DNA of 57,757 nucleotides from Gemmatimonadaceae bacterium (GTDB lineage Bacteria > Gemmatimonadota > Gemmatimonadetes > Gemmatimonadales > Gemmatimonadaceae), in NCBI GenBank assembly GCA_035606695.1, contig DATNEW010000021.1, positions 1 through 57,757 of the forward strand, given 5' to 3'. Made by a program: the position numbers and the translations under genes. This document shows, one piece after another, positions 27,968 to 37,022 of the stretch. Every line of letters starts with the position of its first letter. The first letter of the stretch is position 1. The notes beneath the pieces were generated by a model. The model searched no databases and was not told the DNA's origin. It saw only the letters and a list, made by a program, of their open reading frames with translations.

Positions 27968-29136
27968 GCCCTCGTCGAACGCAAACTGAAACGAACGGTC
28001 GGGCAATCCGCTCGCTATTGGTGGCGCTGCTCTTCAGCGCGATCAGTACCATGCGTGCGAACGCCCAAGCCAATTTGAGCTCGCAAGGGTTCGGTTTCCC
28101 CACGGGCCAGTTCAGCTCACGGGCGTATGGCACCGGCGGTGCGATCGGCGAAATGGATCCGTTGTCACCGATCAATCCGGCGGCGCTCGCGCAGCTCGGA
28201 TCGCGCCTCGTCTTCTTCCAGATCGAGCCCGAGTACCGAAGCGTGACGACGAGCAACGGAACCGAGCGCACGACCACGGCGCGTTACCCCGTCGTGTTTG
28301 GAGCCATCCCGTTCGGTTCACGTTTGGTGATGAGCCTCAGCTCGTCCACGCTGCTCGACCGAACGGCAACGACCGTCTTCAATACGACCGACACGATCGC
28401 CGCGGGCGAGCTGGTGCCGATCACGACGCGCTTTCGCGTGGACGGCGCGTTGAACGACATTCGCCTTGCCGGCGCATGGACGGCAGCGCAGTGGCTTCGC
28501 GTTGGTGTCGGGGTGCACGGCATCGCCGGTCACAATCTCGTGAGCATCACGCAATCATTCACGGACACGACGCAGTTTGCACCCTTCACGCAGCAACGCG
28601 TCCTCGGCTTCGGCGGTGCCGCTGCATCGGCGGGCCTTCAGGTGTTCAGCAAGACGTGGAACGCGTCCGCCTCGTTCCGCGTGGGCGGGAAGCTCGACCT
28701 CTCGTCCGAAGACACCGTGCTCACGTCGGCGCACGTCCCGAACCGGTTCGGTGTGTCGCTCGCGTACACCGGTATCCCCGGTTCGTCGATCGCGGTGCGC
28801 ACCGCGCACGACACGTGGTCCGCGCTCGGCAATCTCGGGCAGAATGGGCTGGTCGGCGTCGATGCGTGGGACACGAGCGTCGGAGGCGACTTTACCGCGC
28901 CACGAATCTTGAGCCATCCGGTGTTCTTGCGCGCGGGGTTCCGCGATCGTACGCTCCCATTTCAAGCCGCCGGTCAGGATGTGATGGAAAAGAGCATCAC
29001 GGCCGGTATTGGAAGCGCGTTCGCCAACAACCGAGTGCTTGGCGATCTCGCGATCATCAGCGCGTCGCGCAGCGCGAACATCGGCGCGTCGGAGCACGCC
29101 TGGACGATCAGCATCGGGCTCAGCGTCTTACCGTAA
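27964..29136 (+). CDS. Putative outer-membrane beta-barrel protein
   Basis: A signal peptide with a probable cleavage site after ANA (about residue 34) precedes a Gly/Ser/Thr-rich protein. It has many alternating amphipathic strands and few charged runs, as in outer-membrane barrels. The N-terminal part GFGFPTGQFSSRAYGTGGA, followed by DPLSPINPAAL, resembles the start of FadL/PorV-type barrels, where NPA motifs are common. The ATG at 27964 overlaps the lipoprotein gene stop by ATGA. No transport substrate can be assigned. Confidence 0.65.
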   Translation: MSPRRTQTETNGRAIRSLLVALLFSAISTMRANAQANLSSQGFGFPTGQFSSRAYGTGGAIGEMDPLSPINPAALAQLGSRLVFFQIEPEYRSVTTSNGTERTTTARYPVVFGAIPFGSRLVMSLSSSTLLDRTATTVFNTTDTIAAGELVPITTRFRVDGALNDIRLAGAWTAAQWLRVGVGVHGIAGHNLVSITQSFTDTTQFAPFTQQRVLGFGGAAASAGLQVFSKTWNASASFRVGGKLDLSSEDTVLTSAHVPNRFGVSLAYTGIPGSSIAVRTAHDTWSALGNLGQNGLVGVDAWDTSVGGDFTAPRILSHPVFLRAGFRDRTLPFQAAGQDVMEKSITAGIGSAFANNRVLGDLAIISASRSANIGASEHAWTISIGLSVLP

Positions 29137-29151
29137 GACGGTAACACATTC

Positions 29152-30354
29152 GTGGAACAATCCGAGCTCCCGCCCAACGCGCCAACGATTCTCGTCGCCG
29201 ACGACGTCGAAGCGAACGTGGAGTTGCTCTTCGACCAGCTGCACGTGCTCGGATTTCGCGCCATCGCCGCCCACGACGGCCCATCGGCGCTCGCGGCCTG
29301 TTTCGAGCATCGCCCCGATCTCGCGATCCTCGACGTCTCGATGCCGGCCGGCGATCTCGGGGTCGACGACCGCTCGACGGGGTTCGAGGTGTGCCGGCGC
29401 ATCAAGCGTGATCCGCGCACGAAGAGCATTCCCGTCATCTTCGTCACGGCGCTGAACGACACGACGGACCGCGTGAAGGCGATCGAGGCCGGCGGCGACG
29501 ACTTCCTCACCAAGCCGCATAACCGCCTGGTGCTCGGCGCGCGTGTCCGGAGCCTGCTCAAGCTCAAGGCGGCGACCGACTCGCTGGAGGATACGCTACG
29601 CAAGCTGCGCGAAGCGGAGAAGATGCGCGACGACCTGATGAAGATGATCGTGCACGATCTCAAGACGCCGCTCACCTCCGTGCTCGCGACGACCGAAATG
29701 CTCATCGACGGCGACTTTGGCGCGTTGGCTGACGAGCAGCGCCGCGCGCTGGGCGACGTCGAAGGCAAGGCCGAAGATCTGCTCGCGCTGATCGAGGATT
29801 TGCTGGAGGTGGCGCGCATCGAGGAAGCGACGATGACGCTCGACCTGCAACCGATCGCTCCCGCGGCGCTGCTCAACGAGATCGTCAACGAGTGGGCGCT
29901 GCGCTTCCAGCAGGAAGGTGCGCACGCCACGATCGACGTCTCGGACGACGCCACGGTGTTCGAGGCCGACAAGGGCCTGCTCAAGCGCGTCATCGGCAAC
30001 CTGGTATCGAACTCGTTGACGCACTCGGCGAGCGCGGTGACGCTGACGCTGTCGGCCCGCCGCGACGGCGACGCGATTCTGTTCACGGTCGCCGACAACG
30101 GCCCGGGCATTCCGGCCGAGTATCACGAAGTGATATTCAGGAAGTTTGAACGCGTGAAGAATCCGAGCATTCCGCGCACACGCAGCTCGGGACTGGGCCT
30201 CGCCTTCTGCAAGCTGGTCGTCGACGCGCACGGCGGGCGGATCTGGGTGCAGAGCGCCGGCGAAGGCAAGGGAAGCGCCTTCCACTTTTCCATGCCGATC
30301 AAGCCCGCGCACCGCGAGGTGCGCGTGACGTCGAGCGGCGCCGTGCCGGCGTGA
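29152..30354 (+). CDS. Response regulator-histidine kinase fusion (soluble hybrid kinase)
   Basis: An N-terminal receiver domain (residues of about 13-135) has the acidic pair in LVADDVEAN, the phospho-acceptor Asp in LAILDVSMPA, and the conserved lysine in LTKPHN. A coiled linker leads to a HisKA domain with H-box MIVHDLKTPLTSVL. The HATPase_c domain shows NLVSNSLTHS, DNGPGIP and GLGLAFCK. There is no membrane helix, so it probably acts in the cytoplasm, with kinase output controlled by phosphorylation of its own receiver. It starts with GTG 15 bases after the barrel gene and overlaps mtaB by GTGA. Confidence 0.92.
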   Translation: MEQSELPPNAPTILVADDVEANVELLFDQLHVLGFRAIAAHDGPSALAACFEHRPDLAILDVSMPAGDLGVDDRSTGFEVCRRIKRDPRTKSIPVIFVTALNDTTDRVKAIEAGGDDFLTKPHNRLVLGARVRSLLKLKAATDSLEDTLRKLREAEKMRDDLMKMIVHDLKTPLTSVLATTEMLIDGDFGALADEQRRALGDVEGKAEDLLALIEDLLEVARIEEATMTLDLQPIAPAALLNEIVNEWALRFQQEGAHATIDVSDDATVFEADKGLLKRVIGNLVSNSLTHSASAVTLTLSARRDGDAILFTVADNGPGIPAEYHEVIFRKFERVKNPSIPRTRSSGLGLAFCKLVVDAHGGRIWVQSAGEGKGSAFHFSMPIKPAHREVRVTSSGAVPA

Positions 30355-31622
30355 AGGTGTACCTGCGCACCCTTGGGTGCCGGGCGAACCACTACGATAC
30401 CGAAGCGGTTCGCGAGCTCGTCGAAGCGAGTGGGCACGCGATCGTTTCGTCGCCCGCGGACGCGGACGTCGCGGTGTTCAACAGCTGCGCGGTCACCGCG
30501 GATGCCGAGGCGGAGTTGCGGAAGCTGGTTCGTCGGGCGGCGCGATCGAAGCCGTCGCTTCGCACGCTCGTCATGGGTTGCGCCGCCGCGCTCGACGACG
30601 ACCGCGCGCCCGCGTTGCGCGCGCGATCGCTGCCGACGGTCGAGCATGTTGTTGGCGGCGCGGATCTGCCGCGCATCGCCGCGGCGCTCGAGCTACGCGC
30701 GCCGGCGACCACGCTCACCCGCCGCCAGGCTGGCACGCGCGCGCTGCTTCGCGTGCAGGACGGTTGCGACGAGCATTGCACGTTCTGCGCGACGACGCTC
30801 GCACGCGGCGCGAATCGCAGCCGAGCAGCAGATGAGTTGGTGCGCGAAGCCCTGGTGCTTGCGGAGTGGCATTCAGAAATCGTCATTACGGGAATTCACA
30901 TCGGGACGTACGGCCGCGACGCCGGGACTTCGCTGGGGGCGCTCATGCAGCGGCTCGTGCGCGACGTGCCCGATGTTCGCTTCCGCTTGTCGTCGATCGA
31001 GGCGACCGAGCTCGATGCCGCGCTGGTCGAGCTGATGTCGGGCGAGCCGCGCCGCGTTGCGCCGTACGTGCACGCGCCCGTGCAGACGGGCTCTGATCGA
31101 CTGCTGCGCCGGATGGGGCGCAATTGGTATACTTCTGCTACTTATTCCGCCGCACTCGAGCGCTTGGCCGAGCGTGTGCCGATTCTTGGAATCGGCGCGG
31201 ACGTCATCGCCGGATTCCCGGGCGAGACCGAGACCGATCACGCCGCGACGAAAGCGCTCGTCGCGCGGCTGCCGTTCACCTATCTGCACGTGTTTCCGTA
31301 CTCGCTGCGACCGGGGACGGCGGCCGAGCGACTGCCGGATCGCGTGTCGTCGCACGCGGTGCTCGAACGGGCGACGGAGCTTCGCGCGATCGGAGAAGCA
31401 AAGGCGTCGGCCCATCGCGCGTTGCGCGTTGGAGGGTGCGCCGACGTGATCGTCATCGGCGAGGGTGGCGCGAAGTCGGGAATGACGGAAGACTTCCTGA
31501 CCGTCGCGCTCGACGACATGTCACGTGGACGAAACGAGCGATTCGCGGCGCGGCTCGTGGAACGCGGCGGGGCGCTGGTTGCGGTGGAGGAGTCGTGCGC
31601 GCTGGCCGTGTCGCCGCGGTAG
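30351..31622 (+). CDS. mtaB: tRNA (N6-L-threonylcarbamoyladenosine(37)-C(2))-methylthiotransferase MtaB
   Basis: MtaB adds a methylthio group to t6A at position 37 of ANN-decoding tRNAs. It carries two iron-sulfur clusters. The auxiliary cluster ligands are C10 (TLGCRAN), C46 (NSCAVT) and C77 (MGCAAA); the radical-SAM motif is CDEHCTFC (C139, C143, C146). The LGCRAN form and the short TRAM-like C-terminus favour MtaB over MiaB or RimO. The GTG start overlaps the kinase stop. It is followed 94 bases later by miaB. Confidence 0.93.
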   Translation: MKVYLRTLGCRANHYDTEAVRELVEASGHAIVSSPADADVAVFNSCAVTADAEAELRKLVRRAARSKPSLRTLVMGCAAALDDDRAPALRARSLPTVEHVVGGADLPRIAAALELRAPATTLTRRQAGTRALLRVQDGCDEHCTFCATTLARGANRSRAADELVREALVLAEWHSEIVITGIHIGTYGRDAGTSLGALMQRLVRDVPDVRFRLSSIEATELDAALVELMSGEPRRVAPYVHAPVQTGSDRLLRRMGRNWYTSATYSAALERLAERVPILGIGADVIAGFPGETETDHAATKALVARLPFTYLHVFPYSLRPGTAAERLPDRVSSHAVLERATELRAIGEAKASAHRALRVGGCADVIVIGEGGAKSGMTEDFLTVALDDMSRGRNERFAARLVERGGALVAVEESCALAVSPR

Positions 31623-31716
31623 CCGCGGTTGCAGCGGATCTATTGGCGGTAAGGCGCGTTACCCGTCGCCGCGCGCTATCTTACAAGATTCACCCGCCTT
31701 GTCGCTTTCGATCCCG

Positions 31717-33063
31717 ATGACCGACCCGCGCCCCACCGTTTACGTCGAGACCTACGGCTGCCAGATGAACGTGAGCGACTCCGAGCTCATGCTCGGAAAG
31801 CTCGCCGCGCACGGCTATGACGCCGTCGAGCAGCCCGACGGCGCCGACGTCATTCTGGTGAACACCTGCGCGATCCGCGACCACGCCGAACAGCGCGTCA
31901 TCGGGCGGCTGGGCGAGCTCAAACGCAACATGAAGCCCGGCGCGATCGTCGGCGTCACGGGATGCATGGCGCAGCGCCTCGGTCCCGAGCTCCTGAAGAA
32001 GGCGAAGCACGTGAGCGTCGTGATTGGCCCCGACGGGTATCGCGCGCTGCCGGCGCTCATCGATGGCGCGCGCCGCGGTGAACGAACGACCGCCACGACC
32101 TTCGATCTCGAGGAGCACTACGAGGACTTCGAGCCGCGCCGCTTCGACAAGGTCAAGGCGTGGATTCCCGTGCAGCGCGGCTGTGATTACCGCTGCACGT
32201 ATTGCATCGTGCCGACGACGCGCGGTCCGGAACGCAGCCGCAAGCTGGCGGACGTCGTCCGCGAAGCGAATGACGTCGTCGCGGCCGGGATGTCGGAGAT
32301 CGTGCTGCTCGGGCAGACGGTGAATTCGTATCACGATGGTACTAATGATTTCGCGGATCTATTGCACGCGATCGGCCAGGTCGACGGTGTTCGCCGCCTT
32401 CGATTCACCAGCCCGCATCCGAACGACTTCTCCGATCGCGTGATCGACGCCATGGCCGACGTCGACGCCGTGTGCGAGCACGTGCATCTGCCGATGCAGT
32501 CGGGCTCGTCGCGCATTCTCAAGCGCATGCTCCGCCGCTACACGCGCGAAGAGTACCTCGCGTGCGTCGAGAGACTGCGCGCCGCGATTCCGGGTTTGTC
32601 CGTCACGACCGACGTCATCGTCGGCTTCCCCGGCGAAACGGAAGCCGACTTCGAGGAAACGCTCGAGGTGGTACGCGAGGTCGGCTTCATGGACGGATTC
32701 ACATTCAAGTTCTCGCCGCGCGACGGCACGCCGGCCACGCGCATGCCGGCCGAGCTGACGGTGAGCGACGAGGTCGCGAGCGAGCGGCTCGCCCGGCTCG
32801 TCGAGACGATCCGATCCAACTCGCGCGCGGCGAACATGCACCAGCTCGGCCGGCGCGTCGAAGTGCTCGTCGAGCGCGAAGCGCGGCGCGGCGGCGACCT
32901 CGTGATGACGCGCACGCGCGACTTCCGAACGGTGCTCGTGCCGGGCGACGCGAGCATGCTCGGCCAGTACCTCAACGTCGAGCTGTCGGGGACGACGGGG
33001 TCCACGTTCACCGGGCAGATCGTCCGTGAACGTGAGCGCCAGCCGCTGCCCATGGCGGGATAA
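31717..33063 (+). CDS. miaB: tRNA-2-methylthio-N6-dimethylallyladenosine synthase MiaB
   Basis: MiaB methylthiolates i6A37 in UNN-decoding tRNAs. Auxiliary cluster cysteines are C15 (TYGCQMN), C51 (VNTCAIR) and C83 (TGCMAQ); the radical-SAM motif is CDYRCTYC (C156, C160, C163). A C-terminal TRAM domain starts near RRVEVLVEREARR. The TYGCQMN signature and 448-residue length are standard MiaB. The ATG at 31717 gives the usual N-terminus; upstream in-frame residues are not conserved. The 94-base gap to mtaB holds no convincing promoter. Confidence 0.95.
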   Translation: MTDPRPTVYVETYGCQMNVSDSELMLGKLAAHGYDAVEQPDGADVILVNTCAIRDHAEQRVIGRLGELKRNMKPGAIVGVTGCMAQRLGPELLKKAKHVSVVIGPDGYRALPALIDGARRGERTTATTFDLEEHYEDFEPRRFDKVKAWIPVQRGCDYRCTYCIVPTTRGPERSRKLADVVREANDVVAAGMSEIVLLGQTVNSYHDGTNDFADLLHAIGQVDGVRRLRFTSPHPNDFSDRVIDAMADVDAVCEHVHLPMQSGSSRILKRMLRRYTREEYLACVERLRAAIPGLSVTTDVIVGFPGETEADFEETLEVVREVGFMDGFTFKFSPRDGTPATRMPAELTVSDEVASERLARLVETIRSNSRAANMHQLGRRVEVLVEREARRGGDLVMTRTRDFRTVLVPGDASMLGQYLNVELSGTTGSTFTGQIVRERERQPLPMAG

Positions 33064-33067
33064 GGAC

Positions 33068-34558
33068 GTGGGCGCGCGACTCGTCGTGCGTGTGGCGCGT
33101 GCGCTGATCGGACTGGCGACGCTTACGGCGACAGTTGCTGCGACGGCCTGCGATCGCACGTCGATCGCCGCGACGGCGCATGATTCGACGACCACCTCGC
33201 CGCCACCCGTTACGGCGGCTCTGAGCGCGCACGATTGGACGCGATTCGGCTTCGACGTTGGCCGTTCGAGCGCCTCACCTGATTCGATCGCGATCGATTC
33301 GACGAACGCCGCGTCGCTCACGCGGACGCAGATCTCGATCGACGGCACCGTCGACGCCGCCGCGATTTTTCTTCACGGCGTGACGGTCGCCGGCGCGTCG
33401 CATGACGTCCTGTTCGTGACGACGACGTACGGAAAGACCGTGGCGATCGATGCGTCGAGCGGCACGACGCTCTGGGAATTCACGCCGCCGGGGTACTCGT
33501 CGTTCGCGGGCAGTGCGCAGATCACGACGACCACGCCGGTCGCCGATCCGTCGCGCCAGTTCATCTACGCGGCGTCGCCGGACGGCTCCATTCGCAAGCT
33601 CGCTGTCGCGGATGGGCGCGTCGTATGGACGACGCCGATCACGACGTTGCCGGCGCGCGAGAAGATCGCGTCGCCGCTCAACTTCGATCGCGGGCACGTC
33701 ATCGCGGTGACGGGCGGCTACATCGGCGACGCGGCGCCGTATCAGGGCCATGTCTCGGTGCTCGACGCATCGAACGGCGGGGTGCTGCATACCTGGAATT
33801 CGCTGTGCAGCGACCGGGCCGGCCTGCTCACTCCGAGCTCGTGCAGCCAGAGCGGGTCCGCGATCTGGGGTCGCGCCGGCGCGGTGATCGATTCCGCGAC
33901 GGGCGAGATCTACGTCACCACCGGCAACGCGCGCTGGGATGGGCTCACCAATTGGGGCGACGCGGTGCTCGCGCTCGACGCGAACGCCACGCATCTCATC
34001 GGCAATTATACACCTGCTAATACACAAACACTCAATAACACCGACGCGGACCTCGGCTCGACGTCGCCCGTGCTGCTCGGCGGCGGGCTCGTGGCGCAGG
34101 GCGGCAAGGACGGACACATCCGCGTATTGAAGTGGTCGGACATGCGGGGAACCGTCGCGAATTCCGGCGGCGAAGTGCAGCTGCTGTCGACCCCGTCCGG
34201 CAATGCGCTCTTCACCGCGCCGGCCGTCTGGCGCGCGAGCGACGGCACGTGGGTGTTCGCGGCCGACGGCGGCGGTACGCAGGCCTGGAAGCTGTCCGGC
34301 GGCCAGCTGACGTCGGTCTGGCGGAACGGCAATTCCGGGACGAGTCCGGTCGTGGCGGGCGGATTGGTGTTCGTGTACGACCCGGGTGGAAGCCTGCGCA
34401 TCTACACGGCGCGTGGTGGCAACCAGGTCGCGCGGCTCACGATGGGATCCGGGCATTGGAACAGTCCGATCGTGGTCGATCGCATGGTGATGGTGCCGGA
34501 GGGGAACGCGAACTCGCATCAGACGAGCGGCGTCATCGACGTCTTTAGACTTCCCTAA
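33068..34558 (+). CDS. Putative lipoprotein with PQQ-like beta-propeller
   Basis: A basic N-terminus, a hydrophobic stretch and the lipobox VAATAC (C28) mark a lipoprotein of about 496 residues. The mature part has repeated propeller blades of the PQQ/quinoprotein type: AIDASSGTTLWEF, SIRKLAVADGRVVWTT, VSVLDASNGGVLHTW and LALDANATHL. The catalytic residues of a quinoprotein dehydrogenase were not recognised, so a binding or scaffold role is as likely as enzymatic. The GTG at 33068 lies four bases after miaB; later GTG codons at 33086 or 33092 are alternatives. A short A/T-rich island lies at 34004-34041. Confidence 0.8.
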   Translation: MGARLVVRVARALIGLATLTATVAATACDRTSIAATAHDSTTTSPPPVTAALSAHDWTRFGFDVGRSSASPDSIAIDSTNAASLTRTQISIDGTVDAAAIFLHGVTVAGASHDVLFVTTTYGKTVAIDASSGTTLWEFTPPGYSSFAGSAQITTTTPVADPSRQFIYAASPDGSIRKLAVADGRVVWTTPITTLPAREKIASPLNFDRGHVIAVTGGYIGDAAPYQGHVSVLDASNGGVLHTWNSLCSDRAGLLTPSSCSQSGSAIWGRAGAVIDSATGEIYVTTGNARWDGLTNWGDAVLALDANATHLIGNYTPANTQTLNNTDADLGSTSPVLLGGGLVAQGGKDGHIRVLKWSDMRGTVANSGGEVQLLSTPSGNALFTAPAVWRASDGTWVFAADGGGTQAWKLSGGQLTSVWRNGNSGTSPVVAGGLVFVYDPGGSLRIYTARGGNQVARLTMGSGHWNSPIVVDRMVMVPEGNANSHQTSGVIDVFRLP

Positions 34559-34568
34559 ACTTCCCTAA
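34549..34568. repeat. Perfect 10-bp tandem duplication across the gene end
   Basis: ACTTCCCTAA occurs twice head to tail. The first copy contains the stop codon of the beta-propeller gene, so the gene end has been duplicated by slippage or a short insertion. Confidence 0.9.
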
Positions 34569-34595
34569 AGTCGGCGGACTCCCCTCACTCCGCGG

Positions 34596-34707
34596 TCATC
34601 CTGAGTGGAGCGAAGGACCCCTGTCTCAGCGGAGCGCGGCATGAGACTCCTCCGCCGGGACGGGGGTCCTTCGACTGCGGCGCTGCGCGCCTTCGCTCAG
34701 GATGACA
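34596..34707. repeat. Repeat B copy 2, between the beta-propeller gene and comEC
   Basis: The 112-bp element starts GTCATCCTGAG and ends CTCAGGATGAC, the exact inverse. Inner arms GAAGGACCCC and GGGGTCCTTC also pair, and CGGAG and CTCCG are near the centre. It takes up half of a 229-base gap. The remaining 80 bases before comEC hold no gene. Confidence 0.9.
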
Positions 34708-34787
34708 TGCGTTGTGTGGTGAAATGATCCGCCGCGCGGTGGATCGATGGCATCCGCCGCGCCCGCGCACGGTATCCTCTCGCGACG

Positions 34788-37022
34788 ATGCCTCTCGTCG
34801 CCTGGGCGCTCGGCGCATACATCGCGGGACTCTACGCCGGCTTTTCGGCGGCGCCCCTGCTCATTGGTGTCGCGCTGGCTGCGTCGGCGCTCGCCGGCGT
34901 CATTCATGCGCGAACGGCGATCGCCGGTCTCGTCGCCGCGTGTCTCGCCGGCGTGTTCATGGCGCAGGCCGCCGTGCGTGCCGACGCCAATTGCCTGCGT
35001 GCGGTACAGGAGACCGGCAGCGCCGACGTGGTGCTTCAGGGTGACGCGTCGCCTGGAGCATTCGTGCGCGCCGGGGTGGACGGATGCGGCGCGACGATAT
35101 CGATATCGATCGTCAGCGGCGAGGCGATGGAGGGCAGTCACGCGACGGTGCACGGCATCGCACTGCGCGGCGATCGCGGTGTGGTGCTGCAGCATGCGTC
35201 CATCGCAATGGCGAGCGCGAATCGACCCGGCCTGCTCAACCGACTCCGCGCTGCTGCCGGGCACGCGATCGATGACACCTTCGGCTCGGACGCACCGCTC
35301 GTACGCGCGCTGCTGATCGCCGATCGCCACGAGATCGCGCCCGAGGTGCGCGACCGATTCGCCGCCGCGGGCTTGGCGCACATCCTTGCCATCGCCGGCC
35401 TGCACATCGGCATCATTGGACTCGCGTTCTCGATTCTGCTCGAGCTGCTTGGCGTCTCGCGCCGAACGTCGAGCATCGCGACGATCGGCGCCATCGTCGT
35501 CTACGTCGCCATCATCGGCGCGCCGGTGCCAGCGGTTCGCTCGGCGACCATGCTGAGCGTGCTCCTCGCGACGCGCCTCATGCAGCGACCGACCTCGCGC
35601 TGGGCCATCGTCGCACTCGGCGCGGCGCACGCGGTGCTCGATGCGCGCGTCGTGCTGGAGGTTGGCTATCAGCTCAGCGTCGTCGGCGTGTCGTCCATGA
35701 TCGCGGCGGGAATGTTGGGCAGGCGGCTTGGGCTCCATCGCTGGCGGCCGTTTCCGAAAGCGGCCGCGTTGACACTCCTCGGCACCACGGTGGCGACGAT
35801 TGGTTCGGCGCCGATCGTCGCGTTGGCGTTTGGGCGCGTGAGTCTCATCGCGCCGCTCAGCAATCTCGTGGCGACGCCGCTGATCGCGCTCGCGCAGCCG
35901 ATGATTCTCGCCGGGCTGCTGGTGTCGCCGATCGCGCCCGTCGCGCACTACATCGCGGACGCGGCGCACCCGTTGCTCGCCGGCCTGAACGGCGTCGCCA
36001 CTCTCTCCGCGTCGATTCCGTGGGCGAGCGTCGGCGTGGCGCCGAGTGCTGCGGCGGCGGTGATCGCGGCGGCGATGTCGGCGTGTGTGATCGTCGCGTG
36101 TGCATCACGGGAGTGGCGGCGTCCGGCGACATTGGCCGCTGTCGCCGCGACGACGTTGGCGTGGCTGCCGTTCGCGCCGTCGCGCGCGGGGCTCTTCGAA
36201 ATTCATATGATCGATGTTGGGCAGGGCGATGCGATCGCACTGCACACGCCGCACGGTCATTGGATCGTCGTCGACGCGGGCCGCGCGTGGCGCGGTGGCG
36301 ACGCCGGTCGGTCGACCGTCGTTCCGTACATCGGCCTTCGCGGTGGCGACGTCGATGAATTCATTCTGAGTCATCCGCACACCGATCATGTCGGCGGCGC
36401 CGCGACCGTGCTCCAGGTACTGCGTCCGCGCATCTATGTCGACGCGGGATTTCCCGGGCCGGCGGAGTCCTATCGCGCGTCGCTCTCCGCGGCGCGAGAC
36501 GTTGGCGTTCGTTGGCAGCGCGCGCATCCCGGCGACACCGCGACGATCGACGGCGTGTCGCTGCGCATTCTCGCGCCCGATTCCGCGTGGACTGCACATC
36601 TCGTCGACCCGAACCTCGCGAGCGTGATCGTGCTGGTGCAGTACGGCGCGGTGCGCATGCTCATGATGGGCGACGCCGAGCGGCCGGAAGAGGAGTGGCT
36701 GCTCGCGCATGAACGTGATGCGTTGCATGCTGACATTCTGAAGGTCGGGCATCACGGCAGCAGCACGAGCAGCTCGCCGGAGTTCCTCACGGCCGTCACG
36801 CCTCGCCTCGCGCTGGTCTCCGTCGGCGCGGGAAACAGCTATCACCTGCCGACGCCGTCCGTGATGCACCGCCTGGCCGCGCAAGGCGCCGGGGCCCAGG
36901 TTCTGCGTACGGATCATCTCGGCACCATCGTCGTTCGAACGGACGGCGATCGAATTCTCATCGATGCCGCCGGAGACGAATGGGAGTTGCCGCCGCGCTC
37001 GAACTCGTTGGGCACGCGTTGA
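34788..37022 (+). CDS. comEC: DNA internalization-related competence protein ComEC/Rec2
   Basis: ComEC forms the inner-membrane channel for single-stranded DNA during natural transformation. The 744-residue protein has an N-terminal hydrophobic part with an OB-like periplasmic segment, a central Competence domain with many helices (LAHILAIAGLHIGIIGLAF), and a C-terminal metallo-beta-lactamase-like domain. The last shows IDVGQGDAIALHTP, the metal motif HPHTDHVGG, and VGHHGSST. All three parts are intact at normal length. The 3' end overlaps the next gene by 43 bases. Confidence 0.95.
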   Translation: MPLVAWALGAYIAGLYAGFSAAPLLIGVALAASALAGVIHARTAIAGLVAACLAGVFMAQAAVRADANCLRAVQETGSADVVLQGDASPGAFVRAGVDGCGATISISIVSGEAMEGSHATVHGIALRGDRGVVLQHASIAMASANRPGLLNRLRAAAGHAIDDTFGSDAPLVRALLIADRHEIAPEVRDRFAAAGLAHILAIAGLHIGIIGLAFSILLELLGVSRRTSSIATIGAIVVYVAIIGAPVPAVRSATMLSVLLATRLMQRPTSRWAIVALGAAHAVLDARVVLEVGYQLSVVGVSSMIAAGMLGRRLGLHRWRPFPKAAALTLLGTTVATIGSAPIVALAFGRVSLIAPLSNLVATPLIALAQPMILAGLLVSPIAPVAHYIADAAHPLLAGLNGVATLSASIPWASVGVAPSAAAAVIAAAMSACVIVACASREWRRPATLAAVAATTLAWLPFAPSRAGLFEIHMIDVGQGDAIALHTPHGHWIVVDAGRAWRGGDAGRSTVVPYIGLRGGDVDEFILSHPHTDHVGGAATVLQVLRPRIYVDAGFPGPAESYRASLSAARDVGVRWQRAHPGDTATIDGVSLRILAPDSAWTAHLVDPNLASVIVLVQYGAVRMLMMGDAERPEEEWLLAHERDALHADILKVGHHGSSTSSSPEFLTAVTPRLALVSVGAGNSYHLPTPSVMHRLAAQGAGAQVLRTDHLGTIVVRTDGDRILIDAAGDEWELPPRSNSLGTR

